Source: Pegoplata infirma (lineage: Eukaryota; Arthropoda; Insecta; Diptera; Anthomyiidae). Taken from it: DNA of 64,000 nt. The stretch spans positions 31,050-95,049 of the forward strand of contig CAWUER010000513.1 of the NCBI GenBank assembly GCA_963921195.1, written 5' to 3'. Under the pieces are notes generated by a model. That model did not search any database and was not told the origin of the DNA. It worked only from the letters and a program-made list of their open reading frames with translations. Positions within the stretch are counted from its first letter, which is position 1. Each line of letters opens with the position of its first letter. Made by a program: the position numbers and the translations under genes. Below are positions 57,568 to 64,000 of the stretch, piece after piece.

Positions 57568-58522
57568 CCCAATAAGCACAACAAAACTTAAAATTCAAGT
57601 GCTGGAAATTTGGCTGGAATTCAAATTGAATTACAGTTATTTTTTCAAGTGAAATTCAAGTCAAACAAGTCGTTTTATAGTTTCAAAACAATTTGAAAAA
57701 ATTGTCATTTAACAAACAACATTTTTAATTTTCAAGAAAAAAATATATTTGTGTTTTAAAAACAGGGAGAAAATTCATAAAAACCGGGATTTTTCCACCA
57801 TTATTTAACAAAATTTTAATAAAGCTAAAATCCAAAGATAAGCTGCATACATATATAAAAATTATTGATGAAGAAAAATCTCAAGTTAACGGTAAGTTTT
57901 GCTCATTAAATATGTTTCCGAAATTCATTTATAAAAATGGCTTTTTGATCTTTTCATAGGCTTCCTGTTCCACGGCTATAGATTCTAATATCTAAATGTG
58001 AGGATAAATGTGGATTAGTGTCGTATTTAATATGGATTAGGGTGGCTGCGAGAAGACTACACAGCGTGGCTTCAAGAATTAAAGTTATTTCTTATATTTT
58101 AATTTGCTTTTTTTCTAATTGTTAAATATGTTGTTAAAATAATAAAACTAATTGCAAATTGCAAAAAAAAACATATTTTTTGTTGTTTTTAATATAGAGA
58201 AATGCTGCAGATTTGATTTTAAAGCACTGGAATTACGCTTGAAGTGAACTGGAATTGGGCTTGAATTCAACTGTAAACCAAGCCATATTCAAGCATTTTT
58301 TTAATAATTTTTTTAGGTTCGACTGGAATTACGCTTTAATTTCGGACTTGAATTCAAGTGTTTTTACACTGTTTTGTTTGACTTGAATTCAAGTATCCGT
58401 TTCACTGGTATATGCTATTGAATTACAGTGTAATTCAAGTTGATTTCAAGGCTTGAAAATTGAAAATAAAACTGGAATTACGCTTGAATTACACTTGAAT
58501 TCCAGCAATTTGGCTTATTGGG
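57568..58522. mobile_element. Miniature element with CCCAATAAGC ends, copy 1
   Basis: Ends CCCAATAAGC and GCTTATTGGG with the target duplication TTA (57565-57567, 58523-58525), which fits PIF/Harbinger. The interior is packed with TTCAAGT, AATTCCAGT and AATTACGCTTG motifs. Inserted in the Helitron. Confidence 0.8.
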
Positions 58523-58654
58523 TTAAGATTAATTTATAAAAAAAGAAATAATTGGAGACAAAATCAAAATATTTCAGGGCAAAACAACGTTTGCCGGGTC
58601 AGCTAGTTATTTCATAAATTTATACGTAAATAATTTTGCTATCATATAAGATTA

Positions 58655-59275
58655 CCCAATAAGCCAAATGGCTGGAATTCAAGTGTAATTCAAGCGTAAT
58701 TCCAGTCATATTTTCAATTTTCAAGCCTGGAATTATACTTGAAAAACACTGTAATTAAATAGCATATACCAGTGAAACGGATACTTGAATTCAAGTCAAA
58801 CAAAACAGTGTAAAAACACTTGAATTCAAGTCCTCAAAAAAAGCGTAATTCCAGTCGAACCAAAGAACATTTTTGAAAAACCACTTGAATATGGCTTGAA
58901 TTATAGTCGGATTCAAGCCCTATTCCAGTTTAATTCAAGCCCAATTCCAGTTCAATTCAAGCCTAATTCCAGTGTATTTCATTCAAATCGGAATCATTGC
59001 TACTCATTAAAAAACTGAAATTACCGTGCAAATTGCACTTATATTTGTAATGTTTTATTTTTACAATATATAAAATGTTTACTTATGTATTAAATTATAA
59101 AAAATAACTCCTCGCAGCCCCATTATTCCATATAAAATGACAATATTTCCAAACATTTTAATTTTTACTACGACTTGTTGAACTTGAATTTGACTTGAAA
59201 TATTAGCTTGAATTCCAGTTGAATTCAAGTGAAATTTCAAGCACTTGAATTTTAAGTTTTCTTGTGCTTATTGGG
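58655..59275. mobile_element. Miniature element with CCCAATAAGC ends, copy 2
   Basis: Opposite orientation to copy 1, 50 bp beyond the Helitron end. CCCAATAAGCC...GGCTGGAATTC at the left and CTTGTGCTTATTGGG at the right. About 35 AATTCAAG / AATTCCAG motifs fall in the first 330 bp. Confidence 0.8.
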
Positions 59276-59521
59276 TATATATATTTACACTTCGTATTTT
59301 TTTCTTATATAAAATTATATAAAAGAAAATGTTAAGTTATACATAATAACATATGATTAGAGTTAGTTTATATAATTACATATGAAATATAAAATTCTGT
59401 CTGTTTTTTTATATAATTTAATATAACAAAATATTTGAAGACATTTTATATAAAACTTTATGCAACTTTTTTCTGAATCATATGTAATCTTACCCGAGTA
59501 AAAAAGTTTATATATAATTAT
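59276..59521. repeat. TTATATAAAATTATATAA-rich segment
   Basis: Short palindromic ATATAATTTTATAT blocks, similar to 61462-61640 and 63690-63750; ends with CCCGAGTAAAAAAGTTTATA, shared with 54331. Confidence 0.45.
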
Positions 59522-59930
59522 AGAGCTAAAACACCTCAATTCAACCGAGGAGTTGACCGCACCCCCTCCAAATTTAAAGAAATTAAGTACTGATGTTTAC
59601 TTTAACAAAAAAGAGATTTTGCCAATTTTTCAGGCTTCTGGTCATTCCAGTATTCGAGATATGCGGTCTTGAAGATTAACAAAATCGTATATATTTGACA
59701 AAAGTGTTCTGAGATAAATAAAGATAACTCGAAAAGTAATAACAATACAGGTCTCAATCGGGTTGCAAATAATTGGTAATGAAACAGCCTTTAAAATAGC
59801 ATTCCCCAAGATTTTTTTTGAAAAAGGTCAAATGTCATTGGTTTTAACCTTAATTTTTGGAGAGCTATATCTCAAAAAACGATATTTTTAAAATTTTGGA
59901 AAAAATATATGTGGTTAAGAATTACATATA

Positions 59931-60528
59931 CAGTAGAATCTCGCAAATTAGAACCACTTTGTTCCTCGGGTAGTTCTAATTTCTGAAAAGTTCTAATTTC
60001 TGGACATTTTTTTTTTCAAAGAAAATGATAAAATAATAATAAAAATAGTTACGACTGCTTTATTTTAACATAAAACTATTTTTTTGTTAATATTAAATTA
60101 CTATAACACATTAAATTTGTAAAAAAAACACTTTTAAGGGCTTTGAAATGAGAAATAACAGGCGTTACATCGATTATATCATCGTCAATGCTATTTGATC
60201 CGTCATTAAACCCATCGTCATTCCATTTTTCGATTTCTCTTACACTTATGGAATTGTGAAAATAAAAACAAAAAAAAAGTCCAGAAATTAGAACCACTGG
60301 TTCTAATTTTAGAGCGTTAACAACATACAATTCGGGTTTTCCCCTATTTAGTTTAAAAAAAAATTATAAAAAAAATATTTGGTAGTGTAAATAAAAACAA
60401 AAAAAGAAAAACTTCCAGAAATTAGAACCACAGGTTCTAATTTTAGAGCGTCCAATACATTAAAATAGCCAGTTCTAATTTCTGGACAGTTCTAATTTGT
60501 GAGAGTTCTAATTTGTGAGATTCTACTG
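59931..60528. mobile_element. pogo-like Tc1/mariner miniature element
   Basis: Ends CAGTAGAATCTCGCAAATTA and CTAATTTGTGAGATTCTACTG, flanked by TA (59929-59930, 60529-60530). Subterminal AGTTCTAATTT/AAATTAGAACC motifs repeat at both ends. The opposite palindrome arm (near 61040-61055) shows the unoccupied target. Confidence 0.9.
60121..60252 (-). pseudogene. C-terminal remnant of a pogo/Tigger-type transposase
   Basis: An open stretch with IEKWNDD, then a Ser/Asp-rich piece (SNSIDDDIIDV) and ISHFKALKSV resembles the tail of pogo/Tigger transposases, where an acidic DDEI segment precedes a SHxxALKAL helix. The DDE catalytic domain is missing. Its place inside a pogo-type element supports the call, but the match is short. 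Confidence 0.5.
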
Positions 60529-61461
60529 TACTACTTAAGTTTAAATTTTCAGGATGGAGACTTCATTGGAACATTTTATATTAATAGAAAAGTTGTGACA
60601 GGAAAGAAAAAGCGGTGTAATTTCCCTTAGAAAAATTTTTTTTTTTTGTCTTTGAAATTCTGGTACCAAAATCCATTTTTCTGAATGTTTTTGACGTGCT
60701 GAGTCCAAATATGACCTTTGAACTGGCCTATCGCTATTACATTTCAAGATATATGCACCTAAATTTTCAAAAAACACAGCAATAGCATTTTATCAATTTT
60801 CACATATTTATGTGCAGATATCTCGAAAACTAATAGCGATAGGCCAGTTCAAAGGTCATATTTGGACTCAGCACGTCAAAAACATTCAGAAAAATGAATT
60901 TTGGTACCAGAATTTCTAAGACAAAAAAAAATATTTTTTTTCTAAGGGAAATTACACCGCTTTTTCTTTCCTGTCACAACGTTTCTATTAATATAAAATG
61001 TTCCAATGAAGTCTCCATCCTGAAAATTTAAACTTAAGTAGTATAGATGATTTTTAATCACATATATTTTTTTCCAAAATTTTAAAAATATCGTTTTTTA
61101 AGATATAGCTCTCCAAAAATTAAGGCTAAAACCAATGACCTTTGACCTTTTCAAAAAAAATCTTGGGGAATGCCATTTTAAAGGCTGTCTAATTACCTAT
61201 TATTTGCGACCTGACTGAGACGTGTATTGTAATTACTTTTTGAGTTATCTTTATTAATCTCAGAACACTTTTGTCAAATATATACGATTTTGCCAATTTT
61301 CAGGACCCCATATCTCGGGAAGAAAAAGTACTGGAAGTCCAAAATTTTGGCACTATGATTTTTTTGTAAGGGCCCAACAATATTCCAAGTTTCATCAAAT
61401 TTGAAAGGGGTAAGGTCAAAAATGCAGCTTTTTTCGGTTGAATTGAGGTGTTTTAACTCTA

Positions 61462-61719
61462 TATATAATTTGATAAAATTATATAAAATTATACATAATT
61501 ATATAAGTTTATATATAAAGGTTTTATTTTTCAATAAATACCATTATGCAATTATATATAATTATATATAATTTTATATGCTTTATATAATCAGATATAA
61601 TTATATATAATTGTAATATTGTAAAAAAATTTTTTTTTTTTTATTCTGTATACAATTTTTATTTTCATTAAAATAATAATATTTTTGCAAAAAATTTAAA
61701 TAATTTCAAGTACGACCCT
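61462..61719. repeat. ATATAATTATATA-rich segment
   Basis: Repeated TTATATAATTATATA palindromes, up to about 61620, then T-rich DNA. Confidence 0.5.
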
Positions 61720-61935
61720 TTAAAAAAATTGAAAACCAAAATTAAGGTCAACTTTTATTACTTTATTTACATATTGTCGCTGATCCGTCGAAAACTCCTT
61801 AGCGTTTCTAAAATTTTTTAAATTATTCCAGAAAACAGCATTATTTTGCCAATTTGGTAGTGTATTTATAAGTAAAACTTCAGCATTGTTTAAATATTTA
61901 TAAAAAAAGTCCAAAAGAGTGTCACGATGGGTCAA
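61720..61935 (-). pseudogene. Short conserved coding remnant (TDQRQY motif), copy 3
   Basis: A 71-codon minus-strand frame from ATG at 61933-61935 has a protein-like composition: LLDFFYKYLNNAEVLL, then PNWQNNAVFWNNLKNF and EFSTDQRQYVNKVIK. It shares WQN and (I/F)(T/S)T(E/D)QR(R/Q)Y(V/I) with the stretches at 36601 and 42468. Could be an exon or a decayed transposon protein; family not recognised. Confidence 0.35.
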
Positions 61936-62413
61936 CTAAAATATTTTTTTCGGGTATTTTTAAAAAATAATTAACAACAACACACGGAGGTCTTTTGGTA
62001 GGGACAGTGACGATATTTATGCGTGTTGCAAACAAAACCGTTATTTTTTAACGGCAAAATAACATTGGAATATATTTTACATTTTCGTTAAGTTTTAATT
62101 TGCAACCAATTTTGTTTGTTTTGTTAGATTATAGCGAGATCATATTATTTAAAGAATTTCAAATAATAATCTTTACATTTTGCAAAAAAAGGAAAAAGGA
62201 AAAAACAAAAACTTCAAAAAATTAAAACCACAAAAAAAAAAAAAAAACAAAAAAGTATATAAAAAAAACTTCAAAATAATTTTCAAAAATAAAGAAAAAC
62301 TTCAAAGACTTTTATTTTAAAAATTCCAACAAATTTAACAATTTAAACGTGATTTACAAGAAATACCAATAAAACGCGAAGAAACATAACTATTTAAAGG
62401 TAAAATAAATACA
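61936..62413. other. Non-coding spacer, A-rich
   Basis: TTTGTTTGTTTTGTTAG near 62113 looks acceptor-like, a donor-like AAAGGTAAAATAA lies at 62396-62408, and there are A-runs between 62180 and 62300. No supported gene. Confidence 0.35.
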
Positions 62414-63156
62414 TCCCAGCAAAACTTTGGTAATAGGTAGTGATTATATAACACATTACCAGGTAATGCATATAACTTATTTGTAGCATTATTTTATGAT
62501 GTCTTACCAAACATTTGTTCCATTATTTTTTTTTGTTTGTATTATTTTCAAGTGAAAAATAATGCATTACTAATAATTTGCTACGTAATGCATGATTATT
62601 GGAAAAAATGTATTTCATATTTATTATTTCTAAACATTAAATCATGGATGACTTATATTTGGTTACATTATGTATTATTTGAAAGTTTGAAATAATGTAT
62701 TATTTATAATTGCATAATGCATTACAATAACATAAAAAAAAATTATTTTATAAAAAAATGCATAAGTTTAAACTAGAGATGGGCTCACGACAGGAAATTT
62801 CCATCGACACACACTCACGAGCATATTTTATCTACTTACACTCACTTACAATCACGTGAGTAAATTTAATGCAAAATTACTTTTTCACTACTCGTAACAC
62901 CTTATATATTATCTTCTGGTATGCTATATTATTTCATTTCTCGTAACCTTTAAAATATCGTATGTTTTACACCTTACTCGTATTCTTCGTTATAAATTTA
63001 TGACTTATTTTATACCTTACTGGTATTCTTTGCGATAATGTGGATGCATTACTTTGAGTCTCATCGCCTGTTAAAATCATCAATGCTGCAATGTATAAAA
63101 TAAGAGATCCTATACCTTATTTTATACCTTATTTGGTAATCTAAGTTTTGCTGGGA
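62414..63156. mobile_element. Miniature element with TCCCAGCAAAAC ends, copy 2
   Basis: Ends TCCCAGCAAAACTTTGGTAA and CTAAGTTTTGCTGGGA, with a 4 bp target duplication TACA (62410-62413, 63157-63160). It matches 46617-47251 in the opposite orientation over its whole length. Confidence 0.87.
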
Positions 63157-63160
63157 TACA

Positions 63161-63753
63161 CACATATTTTTTATTTGCAATGTAACACATTGTTTCTTTT
63201 CTTGTTTTCAGCATTTTGACTGTCAAAAACATGCCGAAGAAAATTATTGAACACAAAAACTTTGACCATCATGAAAAGATGTCCTGCCTTTGCCAACATT
63301 TATCCGATTTTTTTTAAAGCTTGATGTTTCTTGCCACGACGATGGCAACCGTAATCTCAAATCCAGAAGCTGAGTTTTCTATTTATGTGGGCCAGCAAGT
63401 TCCCAGATGAACGATCGTGTCATTTATGTATTTAAACTGCAGCCCTTATCAAATACAAATAAAGAAAGACTGGTACATATTTAAAAGGTTTGGTGGTGTA
63501 AAATTTGCGCACGGCAAACTTAGGTAAACATGATGTTCTATGATTTTTTCTTTTTTATTTTTATTAATATACATTTTTTGTAATATTTTATTGATTAATA
63601 ATAAATAAAACACACATTAATTGCTTTAGTTTTAATTAAAAAAAGCCCCGAAATACATAGGGTCTATTATATCTAACTTTATAAAATCATATCTTTTTTT
63701 ATATAATTATATAAAATTATATAAAAAACTTTTTCGGATATAATTTTATCAAA
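63161..63753. other. Spacer with a GC-richer, exon-like stretch
   Basis: TTTCTTTTCTTGTTTTCAG at 63193-63211 is a good splice acceptor. The next ~260 bp are less AT-rich, contain a 28-codon frame starting ATGCCGAAGAAAATT (63230) and end near a CAAATAAAG polyadenylation-like site (63458). No homology recognised; it may be a 3' exon of a host transcript or a dead element. Confidence 0.3.
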
Positions 63754-64000
63754 TCTATATAAATAAAAATCAATTGTCGTTCGTTGGTAACAGCATCAGT
63801 TGAGAACGGCTGGACGATTTGGACAATTCTTTTTTTGAAATGTTCGTCATAGCCCAACTTAGGTTTTTACGTAAAGAAAAATTGACCACGCCCACTTTTA
63901 CGCCCACTTTTTTCGATTTATCTAAAATCGGAAAACGGCTGCACCGATTTGGGTAATTTTTTATTTAAATGTTCATAATAGTCCAATTTAAGTTTGTACT
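63754..64000 (+). mobile_element. Helitron 5' end (runs off the window)
   Basis: TCTATATAAATAAAAATCAA after an A fits a Helitron 5' terminus. It is followed by repeated modules ACGGCTGGACGATTTGG and ACGGCTGCACCGATTTGGG with AATGTTC and CCACGCCCACTTTTA, the module style typical of fly Helitrons. Confidence 0.65.

Larger units (their letters stand above)
54371..58606 (+). mobile_element. Helitron with broken Rep gene
   Basis: Starts TCTTAATATATAAAAACG after an A and ends CAGCTAG before a T, without target duplication. Eleven bases before the end is the hairpin GGCAAA-ACAACG-TTTGCC. It contains a fragment of the Helitron replicase N-terminus (57125-57330), ~115 bp repeats with GGTAGATGGCGCTGGGG, a 2 kb palindrome (54574-56617) and a miniature element (57568-58522). 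Most of Rep and the helicase are missing. Confidence 0.85.
59522..61461. mobile_element. Long palindrome (foldback), 1.9 kb including insertion
   Basis: AGAGCTAAAACACCTCAATT on the left is mirrored by AATTGAGGTGTTTTAACTCT. Inner pairs include GGAGAGCTATATCTCAAAAA and CTGAATGTTTTTGACGTGCT with their inverses. The centre is near 60790, arms about 650 bp once the insertion at 59931-60528 is left out. Confidence 0.82.

Overview
This 64 kb window is AT-rich eukaryotic DNA, almost certainly from an insect and most likely a fly (Diptera). The evidence is the type of mobile elements (Ty3/gypsy elements primed by tRNA-Lys and tRNA-Ser, Tc1/mariner, pogo and hAT miniature elements, Helitrons, a Jockey-like LINE), the lack of operon-like gene packing, and the match of the outer retrotransposon's primer site to the insect tRNA-Lys 3' end as I recall it. 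I see no convincing host protein-coding gene and no functional rRNA or tRNA gene. The window is best read as a transposon-dense intergenic or heterochromatic region with several layers of nesting.

Region by region: 0-4.5 kb holds a long-inverted-repeat DNA element filled with a degenerate ~37 bp satellite, then a small foldback element and a CCCGGG-type transposon end. 4,577-20,055 is a complete, very young Ty3/gypsy retrotransposon with ~2.7 kb LTRs, a tRNA-Lys primer binding site, an intact gag and an intact pol joined by a textbook -1 frameshift signal. Its 5' LTR is split by a second complete insertion (5,909-10,313, minus strand). That second element has identical 325 bp LTRs and keeps gag, protease and integrase but no reverse transcriptase or RNase H. 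20.5-25.3 kb has a palindromic Tc1/mariner miniature element and a minus-strand non-autonomous Helitron, itself interrupted by two hAT-like insertions. 28-47.8 kb is dominated by long palindromes (foldback elements) with miniature elements inserted in them. 51.7-52.8 kb has a Jockey-type LINE fragment split by a hAT miniature element. 54.4-58.6 kb is a second Helitron, plus strand, carrying a broken piece of the Helitron replicase N-terminus and a 2 kb palindrome. 58.6-64 kb has paired inverted miniature elements, a further palindrome with a pogo-like insertion, and the start of a third Helitron running off the window.

The coding capacity that looks alive lies in two elements. The outer element encodes Gag and Pol (protease, RT, RNase H, integrase) and could be autonomous. 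The nested element lacks its own polymerase, so it must have been mobilised in trans or lost the polymerase after insertion. Everything else is non-autonomous or broken. Many insertion calls rest on target-site duplications. Two are also supported by an uninterrupted copy of the target in the opposite arm of the palindrome they entered.
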